A stretch of 64,000 nucleotides of DNA from Trichostrongylus colubriformis (GCA_963978905.1 OZ022260.1:9475725-9539724); one strand, 5' to 3'. Counted from the first letter of the stretch, positions 10,590 through 22,110 are shown. The notes: generated by a model from the letters alone, not told the origin. Numbers and translations are program-made.

Positions 10590-12915
10590 GTGATATTGAA
10601 AGAAAGACAAATGATCAAACGCTAATCGGCGAGCTACGTGTTCGTTCCCCCCTGGGCTCTAGCGATCATTCTGCCGTTGAGTTCACAATAAGTGGAAAAG
10701 CAATAAAGGAGAAGTATATAAGCAAAAGAGATTTCACAAAAGCAAACTATAAGGATATTGAACAATATTTGATGAATGTAGATTGGTTAGGCTCGCTGAA
10801 TAGTGTGGATACAGTTGATGCACAGTATGAATTGTTCTTAAGTATTCTTACTCATTGTATTGATCTTTTTGTGCCTATAGTTAGGAAGCCCTTGAGAGGC
10901 GCGAGACTACCTATGCATCTTGTTCGGTTGGCGCAGTTGCGTGAGCAAGCTTGCCATAAGCCACAAACCACTTGTCATGAGTACGATAAAACGACGTTTG
11001 AGCAGATAAACAAGAAGTTGGATAAGAAAATGGAGAAATTTGACGCTTACATTGACCGGAAAGTTATTTACTCAAAAAACAAGAACGCTTTTTACAAGCT
11101 TTTGAAATCAAGGTTGGATAGTAAACCTGAAACATTGGCGCTTCTAACCTCGAATGGTACCATGGTCCACAGCGATGTAGACAAAGTAGAGATTCTGGCA
11201 TCTACCTTTCAGCAGTATTTTTGTGATTCATGTCAGGAAGATGAAAATATGGCCTCGCTTACAAAACGATTTCCTTTGATGAGCGATTCAGCGTGGTTTC
11301 GGCGTGATATCATTCTCAAAATGTTACTCGAATGGCCTCAGTCCAATTCACTCACTCCAGACTTCATCCCTCTACATTTTGTTAAAAAAGTTGCTCATAT
11401 TATAAGTAGTCCGCTGGAACACATTTTCAACTTGAGCTTCATGAGGGCAGAGGTACCAGAGAGATGGAAGCTGTCATTTGTTACGCCAATTCCAAAGAAA
11501 CCCCCGCACAATCTTCCTCAAAATTACAGGCCCATCAGCATAACGTCCATCTTTTCAAGACTTTTTGAGAAGATTTTAAAGAAGCAAGTTTTGGAACATC
11601 TACAGAAACATAAGATCATTAAGCAGCACGGTTTCCAGAAAGGCAAATCAACGGTCACTGCCATGATTCAGTCCCTCAGTGACTGGACAAGGGCACTTGA
11701 TCAGGGACAGGCTGTTGATGTCATATATCTTGATTTTTGTAAAGCATTCGACAGAGTTTCACACAAAAAGTTGTTATATAAAATGGAAGTCGTGGGTATT
11801 CATCCACGCATTGTTGCGTGGGTTGCGGCGTTTTTGTCTGGGCGCCAGTTTTCCGTCCATATTAATTCGTCGTTTTCTATGCCTAGGCCTATACCTTGTG
11901 GAGTACCCCAAGGCGGGGTCCTTTCTCCGATCTTGTTTAATATTTATATCCATGATCTTATGAATTTAGTTGAGCAAACTAGCATCGGCATTTGCGCTTT
12001 CGCTGATGACCTTAAGCTTTATCGTTCTATAGGAAGTGAAAGTGATTGCAGTGACCTTCAAGGAGTCGTAACTAGGGTAGCGCAATGGTCTGATGACTGG
12101 AGTTTACCCCTCTCGGAGACCAAATCGAGAGTCCTTCACCTTGGAAACGCAATATCCGACATGGGTACGTGATGAAAAGTGCTCCTCTATGCGTGGTTGA
12201 ACAAGTGAACGATCTAGGCTTCTTAATCACCAGTGATCTTGATTTCGATCCTCATAGCGATGCTATTGTTAAAAAAGCAACAGTCACTTTGTACAACTTA
12301 TTTAGAGCCTTGACAACTAGAAGTCCGTCCACCCTGCTGCGTGCGTATAAGACATACGTACGTCCTATTCTGGAGTACGGGACACCCGTGTTTAGTCCAT
12401 ATAAGATAAAAACCATCAAAAAGATTGAATCAGTGCAAAATAGTTTTACTAGGAAACTAATGGTGAGAGTGCTTGGATTTATGTACGCTCAAATTCCTTC
12501 GGCTAGTGAAAGGAACAAGAATCTGGGGCTAAGTACTCTAGAGTTTAGACGTAGAAAGAACGATCTTTTGCTATACTATAAACTGTTGCATGGCAAAATT
12601 GACATCAATATTGAAGAGCTTTGGTCTCGAAGAAATTCCATAACCAGAGGCGGCAAGTTTAAAATAGATGTGGGTCGAGCCAAACTTAATTGTAGGCGTC
12701 ACTTTTTCACACATAGGGTTATCCCTCTTTTTAGGAAGTTATGCCTAAAGCATCGGGTGCTTACAACATCCTACTGTTCATTTAAAAGATGTTTGGACAA
12801 ATGCCTGAGTCCGTAAATCCTTTTCTATTTTCTTATCGCTTTGTTCTTACTGTTGTCGTTTTATGTGCTTTATGTATTCATGTAATACCTTGTCACTTTG
12901 GCACTTATTGTCTAG
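10590..12915 (+). mobile_element. 5'-truncated non-LTR retrotransposon (jockey/CR1-like)
   Basis: The coding part of a LINE whose upstream ORF1 and most of the endonuclease are missing, as is usual after incomplete target-primed reverse transcription. The 3' end runs into the assembly gap at 12916-13115. A (AAAT)n tail at 13427-13447 beyond the gap could be its terminus, but that link is not proven. Confidence 0.85.
10592..12816 (+). pseudogene. Non-LTR reverse transcriptase, truncated and frameshifted
   Basis: The protein would copy element RNA into DNA at a nicked target. About 10611-10700 encodes the C-terminal end of an apurinic-type endonuclease (SPLGSSDHSAVEF). A connector follows, and then reverse transcriptase from about 11340, with PIPKKPPHNLPQNYRPIS, the motif YLDFCKAFDRVSH (first catalytic Asp), PCGVPQGGVLSPILFNIYI, and the catalytic FADD box near 11999. 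The first frame ends at TGA 12170-12172. The thumb and C-terminal region continue in another frame from 12169 to 12816 (VNDLGFLIT, AYKTYVRPILEYGTPVFSP), so a single indel near 12150-12170 separates two otherwise long frames. This indicates a fairly young, inactive copy. Jockey/CR1-like placement rests on motif order and spacing. Confidence 0.9.
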
Positions 12916-13115
12916 NNNNNNNNNNNNNNNNNNNNNNNNNNNNNNNNNNNNNNNNNNNNNNNNNNNNNNNNNNNNNNNNNNNNNNNNNNNNNNNNNNNNN
13001 NNNNNNNNNNNNNNNNNNNNNNNNNNNNNNNNNNNNNNNNNNNNNNNNNNNNNNNNNNNNNNNNNNNNNNNNNNNNNNNNNNNNNNNNNNNNNNNNNNNN
13101 NNNNNNNNNNNNNNN
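12916..13115. other. Assembly gap (200 N)
   Basis: All bases are N. The round length suggests a placeholder, so the true distance between the retrotransposon and the sequence beyond is unknown. Confidence 0.99.
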
Positions 13116-13447
13116 TCCACCTACAAGCAAAATTATAGAATAGTCCTTTCCACCGTTTATACCAAGGAGGAGCGGGCCACGTTAACGAAACTGGCGGGCC
13201 GTATTAAAACGGATGAAGTTGTTGAAGAAGACGGCCTTAGGAGCAGGCCATATCAAAACAGGTGGAAGTTGTTGAAGAAGATGGCCTTTATAACCCCCCC
13301 CCCCCCCTCCGAAAACACTCCATTTCACCGGAACTTTTCCACGTAAAGTCTTCTTGGATGCGTAATTTTCACTGGGATTTCTCATTTACTGTTCAATTTA
13401 CCGATGATACGTCTTGACTGCATGGCAAATAAATAAATAAATAAAAA
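13116..13447. repeat. Short duplication, 14-C tract and (AAAT)n tail
   Basis: A GAAGTTGTTGAAGAAG block recurs at 13215 and 13265 (50-bp period). A run of 14 C lies at 13294-13307. (AAAT)n at about 13427-13447 looks like a retroelement 3' tail. Whether it belongs to the retrotransposon before the gap cannot be decided here. Confidence 0.55.
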
Positions 13448-15100
13448 TCCTTACCACTGTCTTTATGTAGTAGAACTGCCCCAGGAACGGCAATTAAGGC
13501 TATTATCTGCCCCAAACTGCCCTGATAGCACGAAAATCCTAAATTAGAATTTCCACGAATATGTCTACTACCACACAGGACAAGCACAAGGTCCTAAAGG
13601 ATCATAAAGGATCACAGGACATTTGCCCCTGTAGCCTACATGGCATAGCTACCCCATCGTCCCCTTTTTATGGACCTAATGACAGAATTGTGTTGATTGG
13701 GTTGGGAGTTGGGAAATGAGCAATGGATGAGTGCTGATTGAGTTGGAAAAGGAGCAGTGAATGGGATCTGCAACGATTGGAGCGATAAACGAAAATGGAC
13801 GTAATGCGCTTCACATACAAGCAATCATGACGGACCGGAATGGGGAAGTGTTAAACTCGTCCGTTAGTCAGCCGCTGATTGATGAGAATTGTATTGGAAT
13901 GACAATGACAGACATCTAAGCAACATCGATGGTAGTAGTAAATTGTGGAATCGACAGATTTCTTAACCAGTTTTTTATTTGAAGGAGAAAAATTCGGAAA
14001 ATAAACAACCTGACTTTCAAATAAAAACAGTAACGATCTCAGCGGCCTAACTACGAATAAATGGCGAAAAAAGGAAAAGAATACATAGTATCGGCGACAT
14101 CGGGTAAGGGAGAAGACGTCTTGAGCTGGTTTGACTTACTGGCCGCAGCATCTTTTTCCTCCTCTCCTCCCCCCTCGCTCCCATGTTTTAAGCAATTTCA
14201 ACGAACGGAAAGGTATGACACTCGCAGATGGTCAAATTTATGATGATAAGGAAGTGAAGAAGGCTTTTCTTGGAAATTCAAAGGGATAGGGGGCTTATTA
14301 AGAGCACTGAGTGCGAAGGCTGGAGAAAAGGCACAAAGTGAAAATATAAAAAGATGATGGTTTAAGAAAAAGGATGTCCAGGAGCTCACACCAAAAAGTT
14401 CATTGCTATTGAAGAAATGAGGATGTGAAACAGGTTGTAAACGGTGAGATTAGGTTCTAATGACGACTCAAAGAATCGAAATTCGATCACGGTTTCAACA
14501 TAACCAACAGCCCTGAGCGAATCCTGCCAAGCCCCGCGCCGTAGAATGGCGAAATTTTCTCTTTTGTGCTGTAATACGACTTTTCAGACAAAAAATTGAA
14601 ATTTTCTAATTAAGATTGATTCACTAGAAGCACATGCACATTGGCCTGGAAATTAAGTAGATGTGAATGAGATCAGTATTCAACCATACAGAGAAGCGGC
14701 ACAAGCACATGAAATCAACTGTAGCGATTTATCTACTTAGTAGTGCCGAAAATCCGAATAATCGGCTATTCGCCAGTTTAACAACAGGCCACCATAGAAA
14801 TGACGAGTAAAATATGGCCATTGTCAAGAAAGGATAAAGCCATGACCAAAATCGCTGTAGGACTCGATGCCTATGTTCATTCGACAGACGCGGCTAGTAG
14901 GCGATGTCCGAGCAAAGCGTTGCTGAGTGTTGGGGTGTCCGTGGCTATGGCTGGCCGATTGCTGCTAGCTTTTCAACCGGTCTTCTATGCCCAATAAGTA
15001 GCAAAATACGTGAGATCCGCCAGCGCTCACATCGACAACATGTAACACCAGTGTTCCTAGTACTGCATGGTTGTGGGTGGTGAATAGCTCATGGGCCAAT
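13448..15100. other. Intergenic, nothing recognised
   Basis: Scattered frames of 60-65 codons have no splice support or family resemblance. No repeat partner was found in the window. Confidence 0.4.
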
Positions 15101-15153
15101 GAAAAACAGCCGAAAAGTTGTTACAAGTATGCTGAGTTATGGGTAGAAGCTTC
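15100..15153 (-). repeat. Body of tRNA-derived SINE (family S2)
   Basis: Downstream of the tRNA-like head on the minus strand, the sequence loosely follows the body at 61545-61624 (GCTTC/ATCTTTT, CCCATAACTCA/CCCATGATTCA, GTAACAACTTTTCGGCTGT/AACAACTCTCTCGCTG). It supports reading the tRNA-like unit as a SINE head. Divergence is high and the far end cannot be fixed. Confidence 0.35.
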
Positions 15154-15226
15154 GGTGTCGGACGGGACTCGAACCCGCACTTCATCCTTTCCGGGGATAT
15201 GTGCTAATCCATTACACTACCAAGAC
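15154..15226 (-). tRNA. tRNA-like sequence, probable tRNA pseudogene or SINE head
   Basis: Read on the minus strand, 73 nt fold as a cloverleaf. The acceptor stem is GTCTTGG/CCGACAC with one C-C mismatch and one wobble. T8-A9 are present, the D stem is GTG/CAC, and the anticodon stem is TATCC/GGATG around a seven-base loop CCGGAAA. The T arm is GCGGG-TTCGAGT-CCCGT. The pol III boxes are good (TAGTGTAATGG; GGTTCGAGTCC is a perfect B box). Against a working tRNA: position 33 is C instead of T, the nominal anticodon GGA would be serine but there is no long variable arm, and no T-run terminator follows. A fragment at 61625-61690 carries the fully complementary CCAAGAC acceptor half, so the two share an ancestor, which points to a dispersed tRNA-derived family. 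Confidence 0.5.
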
Positions 15227-15227
15227 C

Positions 15228-15899
15228 CTTTCACCTTAACTCAGCTCCTAAATGGTATATTCATCATAGCTTATCAGCACTCACTCGTGTAACGTGCATC
15301 GCGGGCTTCGGGCCTCGCACCGCGGGCTGAGGAGAAAAAGTAGCCATCAAAAATCAAAAATATCAAGAGAAAAAAGCGCTTTCCTTCGACGACAATCGAA
15401 AAAACGCCTCTGTACTACAGCGGAATGGTAGGAGTGGCAGATGATTTCGCTGTTCACTTTATCCTGGTATTGACAGTGGCGACCCTCATACCCTCATGAT
15501 TGAGGGATCAAATCTCAATTCAGTGCCAACATCCTTAGGCTCCCTAATAATATTAGGTCGGTTAGGTGATACAAAATTGTACAGAAATTAGAAATGTCAA
15601 ATTCCAGGTTAGTTGGGCTACATGAGTCACTGCACAAGTCACGTCACATTCAAAGACCATTACAATTTAGAGTGAGAGTGGAACTCATGGCGCATTGCCG
15701 AAAATATTGATCAGGGTCGAGTGCTCCAACCTCTTACCCTCAAACGTATTTCTCAATGGTTTTCTTTATATAAATCGTATTGTATCGTATTTTTCTGTCC
15801 TTATCGTATTTCTTGATAAGTGTTCTCCATTAAAACCTCCACCTTTTACTTTCTATCGAACAGCAAATACGGAGTAAGAATAATAGCATAACACGAATA
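15228..15899. other. Intergenic, nothing recognised
   Basis: No gene or repeat partner seen. Confidence 0.4.
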
Positions 15900-16096
15900 T
15901 TTTATACCAGTTGGCCTGACGCACACAACTGCGCGCGTCACACATGGAAGCATGCTAACTGGGCTTGATCGATATCGAGTAGAATTCCTCCCGTCAATCT
16001 CGTCCTTTCGCATCAATCGACGTCGATCAAGCTCATTTGCATGCTTCCATGTGTGACGTGCAGTAGTGTGCACCAGCCCAACTGGTATGTAAAATT
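15900..16096. repeat. Foldback with arms of about 75 bp
   Basis: Inverted arms at 15900-15973 and 16022-16096 share ATACCAGTTGG, GTCACACATGGAAGCATGC and GCTTGATCGA, separated by about 48 bp. It abuts the 145-bp tandem repeat that follows and may be part of the same element. Confidence 0.75.
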
Positions 16097-16430
16097 CAGG
16101 GTCCCAGCTTTTCTGCGACGCGAGATATGCATTCTCCGCCATTCGCCTTTCAAGGCTCCTTATCAGCCCTTATCAGTTGCTATCACTTTCGTTCCCTCAC
16201 TGTTGATGTCCCCTCTCCACTCTCCATATCACTTTAAAAATTCAGGGTCCCAGCTTTGCTGCGATGCGAGATATTAATTTCCCGCAATTCGCCTTTCGAG
16301 GCTCCTTATCAGTCCTAATCACTTGCTATCACTTTCGTTCCCTCACTGTTGTGTCCCCTTACCACTCTCCATATCACTTTAGAAATTCAGGATACCAGCT
16401 TTGCTGCGACGCGAGATATTAATTTCGTGA
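16091..16430. repeat. Tandem repeat, unit about 145 bp
   Basis: AATTCAGGGTCCCAGCTTT starts units at 16093 and 16239, with a diverged start at 16383. Units carry GCTATCACTTTCGTTCCCTC and CTCCATATCACTTT. About 2.3 copies are present. Confidence 0.85.
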
Positions 16431-16486
16431 CAGACAGACGGACACACACACAGACAGACATACTTAGCCGATTATATATAGTAGGA
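16426..16486. repeat. GACAGACGGACACA-rich element end
   Basis: TTCGTGACAGACAGACGGAC, then a CA/GACA run and TATATATAGTAGG. A related block (TTCGTGACAGTCGGACAGAG, then TTTTATATATGG) ends the repeat at 39070-39755, so this looks like the shared terminus of one dispersed family. The family is not identified. Confidence 0.45.
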
Positions 16487-16495
16487 TTTTTCTTA

Positions 16496-17645
16496 ACTAC
16501 CCTAAAGTCCCATAGATAAGAGCGGTTTGATTTACCGGGAAAAAAATTCTTAAAATTCTTTAAAAATTTTTTAAAAATTAGCATTGTTTCAAATTTCTCT
16601 CCAGCAGCAGTCACTCCCAATGCAACAGTAAAATTAGATTTCTCATAGCCGGTTTCGCAATTTCAACTTCGGGAGATCATAACTCGGCTCAGCCTGCATC
16701 TTTTCTTACAGAATAAGCACCATTTGATTTGCTACCTTTTGGAAGTATTATGGATATTTGCATACCTTATTTTGAAGAAGGGCTGATGATTCATAGAGCG
16801 CAAAACAAAAAAAAGTCGACTTCAAACCGCATAGTTAGCGCTAGATCTGGTGAATATGACAGACGAGTAATGGCTTCAGCCTTCAACTGCTTCAATTACT
16901 GGAAGAGGATTTGTGGAAAATGCGCTTGCGCATAGCTGCCCTGAGGGGTTCCTCGGCACCCATTTCTTTGGGTTTTTCCAAATCAAGGCTACTTGAGGTG
17001 GTTGGTTAAGCTTGGTTGTTGAGGGCCAATACTTGTGGATATCCCGTGCAAGTATGGGCGCTCATCGCTTTCTGTCGCTTTAGTTAAAGCGATTTGATCA
17101 ATTGAAAACTCGAGCAACTCGTTCTCATTTCTGCACTTCTGAAACGAGGGACAAAGTGTTCAGTACGATGCTTCACCCACTCCCCCTGCAGCACTCACAT
17201 TTGTGGCCACCTTCGCTGGGACTCAGCTAAAAAAAACTCGTGAAGTGAAGTCATCTAAAAAGTGCCATTTTCGCAGTACTTTATAATTTTCCTAATAACT
17301 CGAAAAACTTGTAACATTTCAAGAAAAGCATATATCCAGAAAGAGCAACTTTTTCTCTATCTAAGGAGCACAACTTGTAATTTAATTCATGTAGACGCGC
17401 TTCGAAATTTGAGTTTATCTTGTGAACGCGCGAATGCGGCCAGAACTTTCCTTACAACCTAATAAAAAACAGCAATAGAAAAAGTATAGAGAACAGTAAG
17501 AATAAAGGTAAAGTTGTGGGCTATCATTGCGATAATCATGAGCACACAGCGCCAAAGAAAAACGTATACAAACGTCAATTTTCATTTTCTAGCACAAACC
17601 GCTCTTATCTACGGGCCGCTCTTATCTATGGGACTTTAGGGTAAT
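16496..17645. mobile_element. TA-flanked composite TIR element
   Basis: Inverted ends ACTACCCTAAAGTCCCATAG and ATTACCCTAAAGTCCCATAG (right end complemented) continue into GATAAGAGCGG and are followed outside by TA (16494-16495 and 17646-17647). The element is 1150 bp, non-coding, and encloses a second MITE copy (16648-17459). A single similar end (ACTTTAGGGTAGTTTA) occurs at about 28422-28437. Confidence 0.75.
16648..17459. mobile_element. Second copy of the lamin-intron MITE, nested
   Basis: Collinear with 1575-2434 over its length: AGATCATAACTCGGCTCAG, AAGCGATTTGATCAATTGAAAA-type and AAAAAGTGCCATTTT blocks all match. The right end GGTTGTAAGGAAAGTTCTGG (complemented) is intact and followed by TA; the left end is missing or worn. 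It lies within the composite at 16496-17645. Confidence 0.8.
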
Positions 17646-18416
17646 TATAAATGCACTCTTCCATATGGACTACAATATTCCGATCTATATCCCTGTTTTA
17701 ACCAACATCCAATGCAAAAAAAGGTGTCTGATGAAAATCGTGCCACTTCTTCAATGGCCTAACCGGTTTGCGCCAATCTACAAGTGACACATTCTTGATA
17801 TCATATGCAATTAAGCGTGATAATGATGTATCGGATTACATGTTACCATTTCTGTTCACAGGAAAAACCACACTTCCGATGTTCCTTAAATGGCCTCGGC
17901 GACAGATAACACAGCGAGCGGTCACAGAAATAAGGAGCTCCTTTAGCAAACCATCACTTCACCTTGAAACGCCCATCATTCACTCTTATTCCCATTTGAA
18001 TGATGGCAATTGTATGTCTGTTGGTCTCAACAACAACATTCCCCGGATTCCTTTACCCATTTTAAACAGCCAAAAACGGAGGAAACACAGCTCCATCGAT
18101 GGGGGTGATCGCTCAAAGCAGCGAACCCACGCTATCTAGATCGTATCCCATAGAGACTATCCATGCCCCTCTACCTTCTCGGTAAATGGTGCTGGACACA
18201 AAGGAGAAAAGAAAAGTCGGAATGATAGCCAATAGTCGCGGGTGTTGCTACACAGATACAAATAAAAATTATTTTGGAGCCCTAAATGGAAATTGAGTGC
18301 AGTGTACTATTCCGTGGAACAGACTGATTCCCTATGCAGTAGCGCTCAAAAGTCTTCTGCCGAATGGTTTTTCACTTGGGTTTTTCACTTGTAACGTTTT
18401 TGCGAGTGGACCAATC
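17646..18416. other. Intergenic, nothing recognised
   Basis: A 123-codon frame at 17768-18139 has no family resemblance and no clear splice sites, so it is not called. Confidence 0.4.
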
Positions 18417-19466
18417 TAACAAGGGAAGGATACCAGGTCACCGTGGCCATTCGAGATGAGATGTATATTGCCTGATGCAGTTTTGAACGGTGATCTCACA
18501 TCAGTTTTCAAAATCTGCAAAGCGATTCTGTGAATGGAGTTATGGAGGTTTTTCTGAATGAAGGGCTGCACGTTGGAACGTGGTTTTCATCACTGCGGCG
18601 GTAAAAGCGAGGGCATCCAAGTCTGTGGTATGGTGCAGATGGTATGGAGGTAAGGATTCGGACTCGCAATCGGCAGAGCACAGATCAGGTCTTGCGCTTG
18701 GCTCCTTTTTTGCATTTCATGAAATTTCTTCCTTGTGCTTGAGACGCACTTTTATGATGATATGCATGCATTTGAAGGTTCCAAATTATGTATGGGTTGA
18801 TTTACTACCCCTATCTTCAGGATTGCAAAAACTCCGTGATCCAGCTTATTCATATGCAGACTCTCATAGCGCACGAATTAGGCGTTGTTGCGTAAAACGA
18901 TTACGATATCCGCGCTCAGGGGGTCGACTTACCTCTCTGTGCAAATTTTCTGCCGAATCGAGTTTTTGGTCCAACTTCGGAAAATTGGGGGTTCCCTTTT
19001 TGGATTTCTTCTGCAAAAAATCCTGCAACCTCAACAGGACAATTTACACATACCTGTTACACTTGCCCATCGCACTAAACGTATGTAAGGAGCGCCAATT
19101 AAGAGCATTAGCTGGGCAAGGGTCAACGACTTCTCCCTTGTTCGATGTGCTGCCACGCAGTAGCCCCTGAATTTTTCCGAAATTTGGTCAAATTCTCTAA
19201 TTGGGTAAAAACTTGTCCCTGGAGGTAATTTGACTCCCTGAACACGAAAATCACACTAGTTTTGCTTGAGAAGAATTGGCTCGCGCGCTATGGACTCCCG
19301 AACTTACCGTGTAACAGTATTTTTTGTTCAGAAATACCTCCATAACTCCATTCAGAGAATCGCTTTGCAGATTGAAAAATGATTTGAGATCACCGTTCAA
19401 AACTGCATCAGACAATATACATCTCATCTCGAATGGCTACGGTGACTTGGTATCCTTCCCTTGTAA
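18417..19466 (+). mobile_element. Long-TIR element, family L, copy B
   Basis: Inverted repeats of about 140 bp at 18417-18560 and 19324-19466 share AAGGGAAGGATACCA/GGTCACCGTGGCC and GGAGTTATGGAGGT. The 1.05-kb unit is uninterrupted and shows the ancestral order of the blocks that appear reversed in copy A and partly in copies C and D. A 196-codon frame inside (18580-19170) is not conserved between copies, so it is not treated as a gene. Confidence 0.8.
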
Positions 19467-20726
19467 GAGAAATTTTAGTATGTTGTACTTGGAGACACTG
19501 CATACTATCTGGTATCAACAACTATCACTGCCATAATTATACAGTGATGAAGTCATTCCGTAGGTATAGCTCTGCATATGATCCCAACCAGACTTTCTAT
19601 TACACAGAGATAGGTTCTTGAGAGTTCATCGTCTACTCTACACTGGCTCAGAATGAAAATTGCTTGTCGTTGACTCTGTCCTTTGTTTAGAAGACTTCCA
19701 GCATTTATCTGATTCCAAAAGGTATGGTTTTGATCACTGGACCGCAGCCGTGATGGTAGGGCATGTGCATTGCACCGTCGTGAGAAAACATAAGGGAATA
19801 AATCTCGTACAGATGAAAAATATGCGATGTGGTCAGGCGAAAAGAAATAACGCAGCATAAATTGATCTGAAAATTGTTATCGATCCCACTAAACAAAAAG
19901 TGTTTTCGAGAATATCTTGCCAGCTCGTGGTCTATCCGATCTATCTACCCGCATCCATTCAAATTGAAGGTGATCCAATTCTTTCATGTCTTCTATCACT
20001 TTCTATCGTGTACTGCCACCATATATTAAGGGTTATCGCCTTAATGCCTCTGCTCTGTAGTGGTCTTGTCGACTGACGCTTCTTTCCATCGCATTTTACA
20101 ATGCAGGCTGAAATAGTCTGTTTGTAATCCAAACATAATTGAACGGCTACCTTTAGGAATAAATTTCGTTTCGTGTTGCCTCCAGAATTATGGTTAAAAG
20201 CGTGTTGTGACCGTAAATTGTCAAATACTCCTTTTACTTTTCTGAAAAAGTACGACAGGATATTTCTAATTTTTCGATCGCGATAGTCTAAAATTTGTTA
20301 GTTATATAGTTTATGGGATTATGTGAATGATTTCAACATGTGTCACATCAATTTGTGTAGGTGTTGATCGGCACCAATGGAGCACAACGACCGTACGCGC
20401 CAAATTTTTGCGGTCAGCCGCCGTTCATTGTTTCGTTTTTGGTCGAGCAGCACTTATCCCAGAAATCCCCTGTTGTCACGCGACCAACCCATATTCGTCA
20501 GTGCGGAACGATTACGCCCTCTATGAAATTCTCTGGTCTTTTTTCAGAATTGACTGTTTTTTTTTCAAAAATTTTTCACAAATTAGGCACGTTTTATAAG
20601 CCAGCCTCTTCATAGATTGACGTATATGGTCATGAACTCATCTATATTTATCCACTTGAAACCGTATGTATTTGGAGTTATACGATTGACCCTAGAAACA
20701 ACATGCACAAAATTTCCTTCACCACA
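19467..20726. other. Intergenic, nothing recognised
   Basis: Frames of 60-100 codons overlap on both strands without support. No repeat partner seen. Confidence 0.4.
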
Positions 20727-20854
20727 TTGGACATTTCTATGGAGCACACATGAAAGAAGCTCGGTTGAGTACGACTTCGTCAGAAGTTCGTTGGACATTT
20801 CTATGGAGCACACATAAAAGAAGCTCGGTTGAGTATGACTTCGTCAGAATTTCG
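20727..20854. repeat. 64-bp tandem duplication
   Basis: Two copies of a 64-bp unit beginning TTGGACATTTCTATGGAGCA at 20727 and 20791, differing at only a few bases. Confidence 0.9.
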
Positions 20855-20858
20855 TACC

Positions 20859-21251
20859 GCGGTGTGCGGCGTGCGACGCGATGCGTGAGCTAGGGACGCC
20901 TTATCCAGTAGGTATTCAGTGTGATCATCGTATTTTTGGCGTAGGAAATGGTAATAACCACGGGTACCAGCTGGATCAGGCCAATGAACGCGGCTCCGGC
21001 CTCTTTACAGTCGCTGAAATCGTGCGCTTCGCGACGCACGGCGTCGCATTGGACCAATGTGTAGGATGTGCTCATTCGCAGATGCACCGATAAGCCGATG
21101 AGCTAAAAACGTGGAGAGAGCCTGGACACCCAATCAGTGAGCATCTTTAACTACATTCGCCCATGCGCCGCCGCGCCCATAACGATAGCTGTGAAAACGG
21201 CCATAGGCGCCCCTGCCTCGCACGCATCGCATCGCACACCGTCCGCCACAT
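20859..21251. repeat. GC-rich TIR element
   Basis: Inverted arms of about 44 bp (20859-20902 and 21207-21251) share GGTGTGCG.CG and GCGATGCGTG and end in GGCG/CGCC-type sequence. The 393-bp unit has no coding content. It has the CG-rich hairpin style of the nested element at 5704-6668, without clear identity to it. Confidence 0.5.
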
Positions 21252-21479
21252 GGACGTAACGATACACAGCCAAGGTGCTCAGTGATTATGTGGATGGCTT
21301 CTTCGTGCGCCTTTATTTTTATTCCACGTAGAACTGGAATGTTGCACTACTGTTCGACAGGTGTTTCGCTTGCGCTTGGTAATTCAGGAAATCTTAGTGT
21401 CAGATTGGAAGGGATGGATTTATAATGTGTTTCTAGTAACATGAAAAACTTAAATCAGTGGTAGGACCAAGGAGAAAAA

Positions 21480-21880
21480 GAGAACTGCGAATACATGGTC
21501 TCTGAAAACAAACCTCCCTCTCCAGAGGAGGTGATGCATGGCGAAACTCGCATTGAAAAAGCGCGGCTTGGAGTTTATCACGATCCCAGCACAGCGAGTC
21601 GTTCCGCAGATCAGTAGCCGGGCGAGTTGCTGACGAGGGGAATACAAAGTTTGCGGCCGGCGATCTAACTCCCCTTGCGTTTGCAATCCACCCCCGGCCA
21701 GTGACGCAGAGGGGTGCGATAGAGAAGGGAGTACTGGGTATCTATTTTCGGGTTTTTTCGCCATTTTGTTTCGTTCTTTCTCTCCAATTCGGTGTTTCTC
21801 TGCTTTTACATTGCTAGGCAAGCCTGCTTTCATATTCCCCAATCTGCCAAATTTTCCCTTCCCGGTGTCTTTATATGTCA
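21480..21880 (-). repeat. Dispersed repeat R2, copy 1
   Basis: Read on the minus strand it aligns with 57075-57470 on the plus strand: GACACCGG, CAGATTG, TAGCAATGTAA, AACTCGCCC, GCTGTGCTGGGATCGT and TTTTTCAATGCGA-like blocks are in order. The 163-codon minus-strand frame here (21450-21941) is therefore repeat sequence. Confidence 0.7.
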
Positions 21881-22110
21881 TGAAGTCATATTTCCGACAG
21901 TGTAACGAGCCTAAAAAACTAAAAACTGCAAGTTGCTGCATTCAGATTCCCTAGGCTAACATCCGATCGCTTCATGTCGCATAGTTATGTGGTCATGTTT
22001 CTTGGCTTTTTTCAAATAACACGTCATTTGTTTTTTGAAAACAAGCGGCCGTTATCAGTGTCTTCAATAATCGCTCAACAGTGAAATTTCTCATCACATT
22101 CCTCTTGCAG
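21881..22110. other. Intergenic, nothing recognised
   Basis: Short unique-looking stretch ending in the polypyrimidine and acceptor before the candidate microexons. Confidence 0.3.

Noticed and set aside
12789..13346. 185-codon frame running through the N gap
   Set aside because: The frame is continuous only because N codons are read as unknown residues.
15154..15226. Functional tRNA gene
   Set aside because: C at position 33, an acceptor mismatch, an implausible anticodon for its class and no terminator; kept as tRNA-like only.
18580..19170. 196-codon plus-strand frame
   Set aside because: Internal to a long-TIR element; the frame is not kept in copies A or C.
21450..21941. 163-codon minus-strand frame
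   Set aside because: Most of it is repeat R2, whose second copy at 57 kb has no matching frame.
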